A stretch of DNA of 64,000 nt from Papilionanthe hookeriana x Papilionanthe teres (lineage: Eukaryota; Streptophyta; Magnoliopsida; Asparagales; Orchidaceae). Positions 10,525-21,066 of this stretch are shown here, piece after piece. Location: positions 69,972,783-70,036,782 of the forward strand of contig CM040427.1 of the NCBI GenBank assembly GCA_022702705.1, written 5' to 3'. The number at the start of each line of letters is the position of its first letter. Position 1 is the first letter of the stretch. Under the pieces are notes generated by a model, which was given only the letters and a program-made list of their open reading frames with translations, ran no database searches and was not told the origin of the DNA. A program made the translations under genes and the position numbers.

Positions 10525-13079
10525 AAAAAGTGGGTCAGTAAGTATCTCCAAGTAAAGAAAGATATTGAAGGGGATAAGAGTTGATTCCAAACCATTTTGC
10601 TCCTTTTCCAATGCTGAAAAGAGTGAATGTTGTTGTAGAGTAACTTAGAAATGGAGCAAGTAGCAGAGAATTTCCAAATATGTCGGTCTCTCTTATGCCG
10701 AGTAATAGGGATAGTGGCAATTAAAGCTGCTTGGTCACCAATAAGAGCATGAAGCTTAGGATAATTCCAGGAACTATCACTCCACAAATCAGAGACCAAA
10801 AGGTTATGATCAATATAAGAGGTGGAAGCCTCTAAATTATCATATCCCCACTGTTCATGCCAAAAGGATACATGTCCTTCACCAAGGTCCCAATAGATGT
10901 GTTGATTAGCCACATCGCTAGCTTTAAGTACGGACTTCCAGAGTTTAGAATCGCCTACCTTCCAAGTGACTGAGGAGGAGTGAAGAGAGGTGAAATACTT
11001 AGATAACATAAATTGAGCCCAAAGAGAGTTGGCAGATCTGAATTTAAACCAAACTTACACCTATTAATGGCAGCAATGTGATCTAAATTTTTAAATCCTA
11101 AGCCACCAGCAGAGGTAGGGCAGCAGACCTTATCCTAACGACTCCAAATTTTCTTTCTTCCCCCACCAGCCCAAAGAAAATGATTGAACTGAGGTTCTAA
11201 GATATTTTTAGTGCTCTTCTTTAGGTTAAAAACCTGTAAAGCATAAAGGGGAAAACTATGCAGTACAGATTTAAGCAAAGTCAGTCTTCCTCCATTAGAG
11301 ATAAAAACATTTTCCAATCCTCAATTTTGGCCTTAACTTTATCAACAACATGATCAAATTGAGTCTACCTCCATCTTCCAAAATGGATATTGACACCAAG
11401 GTACAAGAAAGGCAAGGAGGCAGAGGAACATGCAGTGTAAGAGTTAGCCCATTGAATAACATAAGATGTAACATAATTCCTAAAGTAAAGGTGGCTTTTG
11501 TTTTTTTTACAAGCAAACCAGAGGCATTAGAAAAGGTATCAAGAGTAGCCATTAGCTTTTTAATAGCATGTTAGTAGCCTTACAGAAAATAATAACATCA
11601 TCAGCATAGGCAAAGTGGCTAAACAAAACTTTAGATTTATGGTGATAGTGTAAGTAATGGTGATCATGATATAACTAGTTATGTAATCTTGAAAAATAGT
11701 CAAATGCTAGAATGAAAATAGTGGGGAGAGAGGATCACCCTGTCTAATACCTCTGTAAGCAGAGAAAAAGCCATAGGTGTTACCATTTACAAGAACACTA
11801 TAGCTATTGTTTTTTAGTCATCTATAAATGAGACTAAAAAATTGAGGCTGGAAGCCTCTAGCATGAAGCATAGCCAGTATGACATCCCAATGAATGGTAT
11901 TAAAGGCCATTTGGATGACCAATGTAAATATCATGTTTCAACCCCTGCATTTCCTATCCAGATCTTCAACCAACTCTTGAGTAAGAAGAAAGTTATCAGT
12001 TATGTCCATAGCTTGAATAAAAGAAGATTGTTGAGGGAAACTAAGAGAAGTAAGGTGAAGTTTAAGGCAAGAGAAAATAATCTTACTGATGAATTTTGAA
12101 ATAACTGTAGTGAGGAAATAGGTCTATAGTGAGCCAAAGCACTCTTGTCATTACCCTTGGGGATGAGAACCAAAAGAGTAGCATTAAAGTAGTTACTTGG
12201 GTCTTATCCTCTAAAAATGCATTGAAATGGTTGTTATGACCTCACATTTGATGACCTTCCAATAGTTAACATAAAAAAGAGAAGTATAAACATCTGGTCT
12301 AAGAGCCTTGTTAGGATTGCTTTCCTTAAAGGCCGAAAAGATCTCCTCTCAATGGGGCTCTCCATAAGATTTAAAGCAGAAATGTAAGCTCTTTCTACAT
12401 CAAAGAGATGGGAATCAATTGGCTCCACCTGCAAATAACATCCAAAAAGGTTTTAAAAAAAAAAGAGCACAATCTTGTCCAATGGCAATTTGTTCAGTAA
12501 GGATAGACCAAGAAACTGATTTAATGCTTAAGATAGTATCGCTATTTTTTCTATGATTGATAGAGGCATGAAAATAATTTGTATTCCTGTCAGCATTTTC
12601 AAAGTAAGTGTCATGTGATTTTTGCTTTAAGAAGTTTTCTTCTTGGTCAATGGTATCAAGTAAATGTGCTTGAGCTATTACTAAATCACCAAACAGATGA
12701 GCATTAGAAGCCACCTGGGCTTCTAAAGTATCAACCACACATTGTGCATCCAGAACTCTAGAATGAACATTACCAAAAGTCTGGTAATTCCAGTTTTTTA
12801 TATGTTTAGCCAACTTTTATGCAGTTGCCAATGAATGTACCAAGCACTACCAACATACTCAAATTTCCAGACCTACTTTACTAGATGTAAGAAGGTGTCA
12901 TGGTTAGTTCAGACATTAAAAAACCTGAACTTATATTGAGGAGGTTTTGTAAGTAAAGCTAATGTGAGCAAAATGGGATTCTGGTCCGAAGAAGAGTGAT
13001 TGAGATGAGAGACTCTGGAGACAGAGAAAAAATTCATAAAGTAATGGTTTGGAAGATATCTATCTAGTCTTTGAAAGAG
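10525..13079 (-). pseudogene. LINE-A ORF2, part 2: endonuclease C-terminus, RT, zf-RVT
   Basis: Reading leftwards from 13079, the endonuclease resumes with LFQRLDR and ends at SRVSHLNHSSSDQNPILL. The linker follows (12813-12415), with WNYQTFGNV and ADRNTNYFHASINHR. RT runs from about 12200 to 11130: LIPKGND, then YRPIS near 12120, RGIRQGDPLSPLF near 11740, and FAYADDVIIFCK near 11600 with the catalytic Tyr-Ala-Asp-Asp. The thumb includes SNGGRLTLLKSVLHSFPLYA at 11300-11240. The zf-RVT domain is at 11009-10540. The frame shifts many times, so it is dead. RT would have copied LINE RNA at a nicked chromosomal target. Confidence 0.88.
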
Positions 13080-13084
13080 GCTGC
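13080..13084. repeat. Target-site duplication, left (GCTGC)
   Basis: GCTGC here and at 14895-14899 brackets the LTR remnant. Removing the insert and one copy restores the endonuclease frame of LINE-A across the junction (RRGSLFQRLD), which aligns with KRGHLWERLD in LINE-B. Confidence 0.85.
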
Positions 13085-13226
13085 TGATCCCCGATAGATA
13101 TAAGTGCAACGGTGCCAAAAACTTGGTACCGTCAGATATAAGTACACTGATGATTTAAGATATAAAAATAATGATTTTATAATATGGGATACTACGTAAG
13201 TATACGTATCGTTTATCAAATAAAAT

Positions 13227-13247
13227 AGGACTTTCTTATTAAGCCCC
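13227..13247. other. Conserved LTR hairpin (LINE-nested LTR)
   Basis: The sequence AGGACTT-TCTTATT-AAGCCCC sits where E1 and E3 have their stem. It pairs with two G-T wobbles when read on the - strand. Position beside the conserved ATACGTATAC element supports homology. Confidence 0.45.
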
Positions 13248-14673
13248 GAGATATCGAACCCACAGGGAAAAAGTGAAATCTTTAAAGGAATCAGAGAAAT
13301 TATCTTTTTACTTTCTTTAATTGTTTTTGAAAAAGTATGTCTTGATTTTGAAAAGTTTTGAAGGTTGATATATCTTTTTTTTTAAATTTTCTTAATACAA
13401 TTCAAAGCAAGAAATTAAAATTACAATAACTAATAACACTGGATGTAAAATACTATTAACTAGAATATCTTTTTCTTTCCTTTCATGAAATAGTAATAAT
13501 TCATAAAGTATTGTTTTGGAAATATTAAAATTTTTGTTGTGACAGATAGAAGTAAATGTGTTCTTCACCCTTACTTGGTTCTATAAAGAACATAAGTTAA
13601 TTTTGAAATTTATATTATTTTGAACATGGTTAGGCAGGGAAGATACCAGTCTCTCACTCTAGAGTTCCCTCGATTCCAACCACCTGGGGGCTAACTTCTC
13701 ATAACAAAATTCAAAACTTCAAAACAAATTAGGGGGTTTTAGCCTGTCACTCTAAAATCCTCTAATTTTACTCCCTTTTATAAAAATATCTTCTAATATT
13801 ACATTCAATTATATGGATACAGTTCTCACCCATATAATTTCATGTGATTCTTACTAACTTTTATAAGACAATACCGCATTGGATTTTACATAATATCAAG
13901 AAAATTTACAACTTAACAGGCCAAATTAAGAAGTAAACAAAGTTTTTAGAATCAATCTTCACAACTTCTTCCAACTTTTAAACACTTATACTTTCCACAA
14001 CAATTCTCTTTAAATTAATTACTTCTCCATTTAAGAAAGAAAAAGATAAAGTAAACTACTCAGAATTCATTAAGAAAATATAAAAACACATTGATTTGAA
14101 ATTAAAAACAATGATAAAAAAAATAATAAACGAAAACAAGTATTAATAAACTACATAAAAGTAAACACTTATCTGAAAATCCTCTCCACAAGACTAAGGA
14201 AGTTCCTCTGAAACTTTGACTCTTCGCTAAACTACTTCTCAAAGCAAGTCTCTCAAGTTGACTCAGAATACAGACTTCGGACTTCAATAAAAACTAATCT
14301 AAAAAAAAGAAAAGAAGTGGGAATAAAAATACTTCACTCCGACCCTTTTCTCCTTTCTACTCTCTACTTCTACTCTAAATAAAAACTTTTAAAATGCAGT
14401 GGAAGAACAATGGAAGTACTCTTCAAAATGCAGTGGAAGAGTCTCCTCAAATTGCCTCCTCTAAATCTTTCCTAAGACTCTCTTTAAATAGTAAACCAAA
14501 AGGTGCCTTGGTGTCTCTTCAAAATGTGTCCAGATTCGATGTATCTACCAAGGAACGCACCCCTTCATTCAAACTTGCCGCCCAAAGGAAGTTATGGACA
14601 TTACCACCAAGAGTTGCATGTCATCCCCTTTGAAATTGGAGCCAAATCCATTTGAATCTTGATTTTTAACTGT

Positions 14674-14709
14674 GGCGGCTAAGCGCCGGACCAGCGACGC
14701 TTAGCCGCC
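14674..14709. repeat. GC-rich inverted repeat in the U3 of the LINE-nested LTR
   Basis: GGCGGCTAAGCG and CGCTTAGCCGCC are perfect 12-bp inverted arms separated by 12 nt. Seen another way, two 14-bp palindrome-like units start at 14674 and 14696, 22 bp apart. They lie about 185 bp from the LTR start, matching the position of the palindrome blocks in E1 and E3. The arms include AGCCGCC, the plant GCC-box core. Confidence 0.85.
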
Positions 14710-14894
14710 AGTGCCAATTTTTTTATTTTTCATTTTTTTGCTCCAAATGTGATCCAATTTTGGTCCTTTCATCATGATCATCCATTTTCATCATACCTGC
14801 AAAAAAAACACAAAATAACTTCCATTAAAGTGCAATATCATTAAAAATAGGTATAAAAATGTGCATAAAAATACTATATATTTTAGGTGTATTA

Positions 14895-14899
14895 GCTGC
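14895..14899. repeat. Target-site duplication, right (GCTGC)
   Basis: Partner of the copy at 13080-13084. Five base pairs is the usual duplication length for LTR retrotransposons. Confidence 0.85.
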
Positions 14900-15430
14900 C
14901 TCTTCTTCAAGTATAAGGAAGACTAGAGTAACCCAAATCTGTGAGACCAGCATCCAAAAGTTTCTCACAGAAAGTATTAATAAACATGCTATCACTTGTA
15001 CCACCTCCTCTTCTCTCATCAGCCTTCATAATCATGTTAAAATCACCTCCCACAAACCAATTCTCCTTAGTAGTTTCAACCATTTGTATAACTGATCCCA
15101 AAGTAATTATTTAATTTAAAGTAAAGTACTTGCATAGACAAAAGTAGTCCAAGAATGGTAATCATCACAATGGAACTTAGTGAGGAGAAACTGATCATCA
15201 TGCTCAATGATGGAGAGCTAAATAGAATGTTTCCAAAAAAAAGCCATATTTTGTTATTCTTGTTGCAAAAGAATTTATAGCACTTGAAGTTTCTCAAAAT
15301 TTGAGCTTTATTTACCAAATTCATAGGTTCCAAGATAAAAAAAAATTGAAGTTTATGGGCCCAACAAAGATGTTTCAGTCTATTAAGGGAAGCCACGTCA
15401 GTAATTCCCTTAATATTCCAGGTCAAAATA
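14900..15430 (-). pseudogene. LINE-A ORF2, part 1: APE-type endonuclease N-terminus
   Basis: The domain opens at about 15426 with MTWNIKGITDV, the usual start of plant L1 ORF2. LFFILEPMNL-type residues follow, including the catalytic Glu. The central part reads WFVGGDFNMIM near 15060, with the GGDFN metal-binding motif. After LGYSSLPYT a TGA replaces a Trp codon at 14907-14909, and the frame is then cut by the LTR insertion at 14894. The enzyme nicks target DNA to prime reverse transcription. The domain is complete only when joined in mind to 13079 and leftwards. Confidence 0.83.
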
Positions 15431-15484
15431 TTAAATATGATTGTGCAGAATAGCCCTCCTAGTAGATCTAAGGGGACTGCCCAC

Positions 15485-16950
15485 TTATTCCCTATCAGAG
15501 TTAGAGGTAGGGTTAATATTCCTGGCCTGAAGGTTTATAAGTTCATGGTTCTTTTTTTTTCTTTTTACTAGCTTTATGCACCAACCATTCATTTTCAAGG
15601 ATAGCAACTGCCTCAAGGGCCAAGGTTTCATCCACCTGCGCAAAGCTAGAGGAGGCAAGATCAGTATTAATAACTGGTTTAACAAAGGTATCAGGCACCA
15701 AAGGCCCATAAGTAGGAGAAGACAGAGGTGAAGAGTCGTGGGGTAGAGAGGTTATAGGAAGGTGTTCAAGGGTAGGGCTGGAAGGGGGGTTAACAATGAG
15801 GGGGGGTGTTGTTAGTAGGGATTTAGGGGGTATGAGGTGTAGGAGGAGAATTAGGAGGGGAAGTTTAGTAGGTGGGGTTATCAAGTAGAGGGGTAAGGAG
15901 AGGAAACTGAAGGATACCAACATCCCTAGAAATGGTAAGGCTAAGGAGAGGGTCTTGAGGAGCAGCCTCAACAGATTCCAATATAGAAGGTGAGGGACCT
16001 TCAGAGGGAGTAGGGTGTGGCAAGGTTCCAACAAGAGCAACTGTTGGTAAAGGTTTTTGAACAACAGGTGGTCTTAAATTGGGGTACAGTCTATAGCAAA
16101 TAGATGAACTGTGGCAAAACATAGGACAATGGGAGCAATAAGGGGGTGTGTCCCCATAACCACCTTCTGTCAGTAGCCTTTGTGCATGGAACCAATCCAA
16201 ATCTCATCAAGATAAGGTTGGGTTACATCTCTCTCCAGAAGGAAGCAGACATCAGAGGGCTTTGAGTGTCCAGAGTGGGGTTATCAACTCTTAGAGGCTT
16301 ACCAAAGCCTTTAGCTAGGGATAAAAGAATTTCATAATCAAATAGATGATATTTAAAGTCAGGAAACTTTGACCCATACCAGTATGATAGGAGATTCAGC
16401 TCAGGGATCAAAATCAACACTCAATTTAAGAATTTTCATATACTTATTATCGATTTTTAGGACCTTTTGAGCAAACACAATAGTGTAATCAACATCATTT
16501 GAAAACTGCATGAGAATATGCCTTCCGCCTAACAATCCAATCTTCCAAGCACCAGAAAGTTTAAGCAGGTCAAATTCCTTACGATTAGATCGATTTTGTG
16601 ATAACCATATAGGAACTTTCCAACCAAAGCAAAATGGCGGGATGAAGCAAGTATATTAGTTTCCTCATAAGAGAGAAAAAGAGCAGGTTTATTGTTCTTT
16701 CGCCTAGTTTCTTGATGAAAGTGTATCCCCCCCCGCCAAACTCCAGAGCATCATGGAAAGCTTGTGGGAAGAAACAAGAGTGCTTCATATAACTCAAAAT
16801 GGAGCCACCAGCCACAACCTCCGCATAGTTTCTGTCCATTGTGAGAAGAAGACAAGGAGAAAGAGAAAAGAGCAAGGAGTTCACCAACATCAGTAGTGAA
16901 AACTGGGAAATGCCATGAAAATGCCATGGATACCAGAGCAGTGAAACCAA
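15485..16950 (-). pseudogene. LINE-A ORF1 (DUF4283-like, CCHC zinc knuckle), broken
   Basis: ORF1 proteins of plant L1s bind the element RNA. Pieces lie at 16950-16585, 16420-16223, 16200-15865 and down to 15485 in more than one frame. The zinc knuckle is clear at 16125-16080: CSHCPMFCHSSSIC, spacing C-X2-C-X4-H-X4-C. The stretch after it is rich in Pro and Ser and ends in a Lys-rich tail (KKKKKEP), the same arrangement as in LINE-B. ORF1 is followed by ORF2 after a short gap. At least three frame changes break it. Confidence 0.75.
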
Positions 16951-16957
16951 GTCGCAG

Positions 16958-16961
<4 letters not shown>

Positions 16962-17027
<66 letters not shown>

Positions 17028-17051
17028 GTGTGTGTGTGTGTGTGTGTGTGT
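16962..17051. repeat. (TA)n(TG)n tract at the LINE-B / LINE-A junction
   Basis: About 64 bp of TA repeats followed by about 25 bp of TG repeats. Read on the - strand, it follows the 3' end of LINE-B (AATAAATA, then CACA..., then TATA...) and immediately precedes the 5' end of LINE-A. It is best read as the simple-sequence tail of LINE-B, possibly expanded. Confidence 0.9.
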
Positions 17052-17114
17052 ATTTATTTTTTAAATAAAAGATCTTATATTGATTTAATTCAAGTTACAA
17101 GTCTAAAATGAGGG

Positions 17115-18680
17115 GCATTGAGCAGATCCCTAGAAATAAAAAACCTAAGAGAAGGGAGAGGAGTAGAGGAAACAGTTACAACATTTAGAGAAAGACTAGC
17201 TCTTGCAAGCCAATGGCTAGTCTATTCTCTTCCCTATAAATAAAAGAAAATTTCAATGAGATTTAGGATTTGAAGGAATTGATCTTGTGGACCCACTGTA
17301 AATGATGCTAAGGTGGGGAAACCTCTCCATGTAAAAGTTGCAGTAAAATTGAAGAATCCCCTTCAACAATCAACTGTGTCTAGTGGTTTAAAAAGGCCAG
17401 CTTCAAGGCCTAGTAGACAGCCATAAGTTCACCTTCCAAAGCATCCAAAGCAATGACATGAGCTGAGAAAAAGAGCAGACACTGACAAGCTAAATTTCTG
17501 AAAACCCCTCCACCGAACACCCAATTCAGTGAAGCTACCATCAATATTCACCTTGATGCAGGAGGTGGCAGGGGGGATCCAATAAATAGTGATAACAGAT
17601 GGGAGGGGGCCTTCTCAGGAAAAGGAGAGGAACACAGTTTGGGGAACTTCTTATATTGGATTAACTTGCATAGGTAACCTAGGCACTGCCTCACCACCTG
17701 TGTTGTAGAAGTGGGTTTACCTTCAAATTTAAGATAGTTTCTAGCCATCCATAAAAACCAAGCCACTAAAAAGGGGATGAGATCAGCCTTAATTTTCTTC
17801 CAATCAGTCCAACGGATATGGAGGTGCAACCATTGCAAATGAAAAGAATCCACAAGGAGATGTTCAATGATCTCTGTCCATACCTTTTGAGCAAAATTGT
17901 ATTCAAAGAAAAGATGAGGAGTGGATTCCTCCTCCACCAAACAGAGATGGCATCTAGTGGGGCCCCTTAGTCCTTTTAATTTAAGAATGTCATCAATGAG
18001 TAGAAGGTTGTGCAATGATCTCCAGCTGAAAAAGGACATAGAAGGTGAAAGTCCCTTCTCAAGAAGGATTCCCCCCATGGCACCTGGTCCCAGGTAAATA
18101 ATTTAGAATAGATGGACTTGGTGAGGCTCTGGTGTTTATTGGTCTGTCATACCATTCTATCAGGTCTCAGCCTATCAAAATTTAGCATGGCCACTTGTTT
18201 GGCTGAGGAGAAATGCATGATCTCTTGAAGTTTTGAGAGTGACCATCCATCCTCATTCCAGCAATCAGAGAATTTGATGTGGGGAGAGGGGTCAGAAGAA
18301 ATAGTTATCAGCATTTCCCTTAGACACCAGTGGTCTAGCCAAAAGTTGACATCTCCCTTGCCTAGATCTCAAATAAAAAGATCTTCTGCCAACTATCTAT
18401 GTCTTAACATGTTGACCCAAAGCTTGGAATCACGAGTTTTTCTAACAATAAGGTTATGATGAATGTCCTTACAATATTTACCTTTCATATATTTGACCCG
18501 AAGAGAGGATTGTTCTCTAAATTTGATCCACAACGTACAATAATTAACTTGTATTAACTGTTGGAGGCCCTTGAAACCTTGACCACTAGCCATAGTTGGT
18601 TTAGCTACCTTTTTCATGAAGTCCAATGAAGTTGCTGGCGCTGCCAGACCAAAGAAATCTGTTAAAGGTACTTTCAAGTT
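17115..18680 (-). pseudogene. LINE-B ORF2 C-terminus: zf-RVT and RNase H
   Basis: The zf-RVT zinc-binding domain is open at 18078-17548. It shows the SFFSWRSLHN segment, then the Cys-His set CHLCLVEEESTPHLFFEYNF. The RNase H domain follows directly (17547 to about 17115) across frameshifts. NIDGSF holds the first catalytic Asp, ALEGELMA the Glu and VEGDSS the next Asp. A terminal ENRLA-type segment closes it. RNase H at the C-terminus is a feature of many plant L1 elements. The region 18677-18393 carries the connection between RT and zf-RVT (SKLWVNMLRHR). Confidence 0.85.
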
Positions 18681-18699
18681 GAATTTGGGTACTCTTTTT

Positions 18700-20190
18700 C
18701 ATACTAGTCATCTGAAGCATATAGGATGGAAAAGTTGTCAAAATGCTCTTCAATAATGTAATCATGCCACCATTGGATAAGAAAGTGTGGGTCCAACAAG
18801 TTAGCTAATGAGTAATCTTACCCATAATTTCCTTAAATTGGGTTTGCTTGGCTCTTCCCTTGATAAGAGGGACACCAAGGTATTTAAAGGGCAACCGAGT
18901 CTCTATAAAGCCAGTTTAGTTTAGGATCTAATGCTTGTTGCTGGAAGAGATTCTCTTATTAGAAAGGATGACACACTTGTCAGCACTGAAATGCATGTCT
19001 GAATGTAGTTGAAAAATATGGAGGCATTTGTGGACTTTTTTAATTGCATTCTTATTTGCACTTGAAAAAATCATAAGGTCATCAGCATAGGCCAAGTGTG
19101 AAATAGCTAGTTTGGATTTGTGATGATATTTGTAACCTGCTGCATCAGAAGATTTATGTCTAACAGTCTAGAGAGGTTGTCCAATGCAAGGATAAAAATA
19201 GTGGGGGACAAAGGGTTCCCTTGTTTCAGACCTCTGGGAGCAGTGAATGATCCCCAAGCCTGCCCATTCAGAAGGATGAAGTGAGAGTTATTACTCAACC
19301 ATCTGTAAATAAGATTACAAAAATCTAGAGAAAAGCCTCTAGCAATCAGAATCTCTTTAATGAAGTCCCAAGATATAGTGTCATATGCTTTTTTGATATC
19401 TAACTTATATATGAGGTTGCTAACCCTGTATGGTCTATCCAGATCAAGAAGGATTTCTTGGGCTAACAACACATTGTCAATGATTGATCTACCTTTAATA
19501 AATGTAGGCTGATTGGGACTTATAATCTGAGCAAGATGAGGCTGCAGTCTGATAACTGAAGTAAGGCTGATAGGTCTATAGTGGTTCCGATCCCTAGAGT
19601 CAGTTGATTTTGGTACCAGAACAATATTGGAGGTACAGAAGTAGATAGGAAGATTACAACCCTGAAAGAAACTTTGGATTGCAGCAATGACTTCTCCTTT
19701 AATAACCCTCAAGATTTCTTATAGAAACCAGCTGTGAAGCCATCAGGTCCAACAATTTTGGAGTTGTCAATTGACTTCAATGCATTCTAGATCTCTTCCT
19801 CAGTTGGGGGGTCAGTTAGCTTTAGATCTTTGGTATAAGAGTGGTCTTTATAAAAAATGTAAGTGCCAATAGGTAATATGGTTATTTGAGGCTGTGTCAG
19901 CAGATGTTGAAAATGATTCACAGATTCCAGAGCAATAGCTTGATTCTCATAAAGCCATACCCCCTCATAATTTTTGATAGAATGAATGACATTACATTTC
20001 CTTCTATATTTGATATTAGCATTGTAACATTTAGTATTTCTGTCACCATCAGTAAAGATATTAATGACAGTCTTTTGTCTTAAGAAATGTTCCTGCCTAT
20101 CAATGGTGGTGAGGAGGTGGTCCTGGGCAGTCAATAAATCCCTTTCCTCAGTAAGACCATTTTGGACAGCAATTTCCAAAGCCCCCACTT
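18700..20190 (-). pseudogene. LINE-B ORF2 linker and reverse transcriptase
   Basis: The linker (20188-19787) has the GDRNTKCYNANIKYRR segment typical of L1 ORF2 between endonuclease and RT. The RT block at 19712-19107 is open for 201 codons: VLVPKSTDSRDRNHYRPISL, then IKGRSIIDNVLLAQEIL, then LDIKKAYDTISWDFI, then LKQGNPLSP. The catalytic motif LAYADDLMIF follows in another frame at about 19100-19070. The remainder down to 18700 is broken. The RT fingers and palm are well preserved compared with LINE-A, so LINE-B may be somewhat younger. Confidence 0.92.
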
Positions 20191-20236
20191 CAGCCTCAGC
20201 ATTAATAATAACCTAGAAAACATCACCAAAAGTATT

Positions 20237-21060
20237 CTATCCACAATTCTTGAGAGCTTTAGCCACTTTAGATTGAAGAAGGGATAGCTTATGTAAAGGG
20301 CCTGGATGAGAAAGCCCACCCCAGGAGGAAGAGACAACATCAAGGAATGAGGCGTGTTCGGACCACAAATTAAGATATTTGAAAGGAGATTTACTAGGTG
20401 GGGGAGGGGCAGATATAGAGATTAAGAGACGCCTGTGATCAGAACCAACAAGGCTAAGATGAGTCACAAAAGTATGAAGGAATTGTGTGAGCCAATGATC
20501 ATTAACCATCACACTGTCAAGTCTTTCCCATAGATGCCCCCTCTTCCAAGTGAATTTAGGTGCAGAGAAACCCCAATCAAAGAGGCCAACTTGTTGTATA
20601 TTATCACAGAATGTGTTCATTTTAGAGAGATTAGGGGTTCTACCTCCAAATTTCTCAGCTGAAGAAGCTATGTAGTTGAAGTCTCCACCTACCAACCAGC
20701 AAGTGGAAGTATTAGAGCTGATGTCAAGGAGACAAGAACACAGTTCCATCCTCTCCAACTTATTGTAGCCAACATAGAAAAGTTGCACAGCCTGTATAAC
20801 CATTCATCATAAAAGAAAAATGAACAAATTGATGATGGTCTAGCAACATAATCCAAGTGATTTCCTTCCTGCAGAAGATCCAAAGCTTATTGTTGCAATT
20901 AGCAAAATGAGTGAAGCCAATAATTTTTTTTATAAGTCTATGTGGATGTTTATGAACCATAGGTTCCATAATAGCTATACACCAAAGAGCATGCTTTTTA
21001 TTGAGATGTAGTAATCTTTTGATATAAAGGGGATGTAGCAATGCCCCTAATATTCCAGCT
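20237..21060 (-). pseudogene. LINE-B ORF2 APE-type endonuclease
   Basis: The domain begins near 21060 with an SWNIRGIA-type start in a broken frame, followed by IAIMEPMVHKH with the catalytic Glu. A frameshift near 20800 leads to the open block at 20803-20237. That block holds CWLVGGDFNYIAS, FTWKRGHLWERLDSVM, and LSLVGSDHRRLLI with the catalytic Asp-His pair. The enzyme makes the nick that primes target-primed reverse transcription. All key motifs are present, but not in one frame. Confidence 0.9.
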
Positions 21061-21066
21061 TAGAAA

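Larger units (their letters stand above)
13085..14894 (-). mobile_element. Athila-type LTR remnant inside LINE-A (LTR + primer site + 3' LTR tip)
   Basis: The insert is 1810 bp with a 5-bp duplication on each side. Reading leftwards, a whole LTR (14894-13124) begins TAATACACC and ends GGTACCA. Then comes a spacer with the primer-site-like TGGCACCGTTGC (13123-13105). Then come about 20 bp (13104-13085) that match the LTR end, ACTTATATCTATCGGGGATCA against ACTTATATCTGACGGTACCA. The simplest reading is a full element that lost everything between the primer site and the tip of its 3' LTR. It is related to the LTRs of E1 and E3 but diverged. Small ORFs inside, such as 14394-14633, are not genes. 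Confidence 0.82.
10505..16961 (-). mobile_element. L1-type LINE-A (3' end cut by E1, split by an LTR)
   Basis: This is a plant L1 with ORF1 (zinc-knuckle protein) followed by ORF2 (APE endonuclease, RT, zinc-binding domain), reading from right to left. Its 5' end abuts the (TA)n tract at 16962. Its 3' part stops inside the zf-RVT domain near 10505-10540, where the E1 element begins, so the RNase H and tail are missing here. An LTR remnant at 13085-14894 splits the endonuclease. Stops and frameshifts are frequent. The copy must be older than both insertions it carries. Confidence 0.9.

Noticed and set aside
14394..14633. 79-codon ORF
   Set aside because: It lies wholly within the LTR remnant nested in LINE-A and on the strand opposite to the element.
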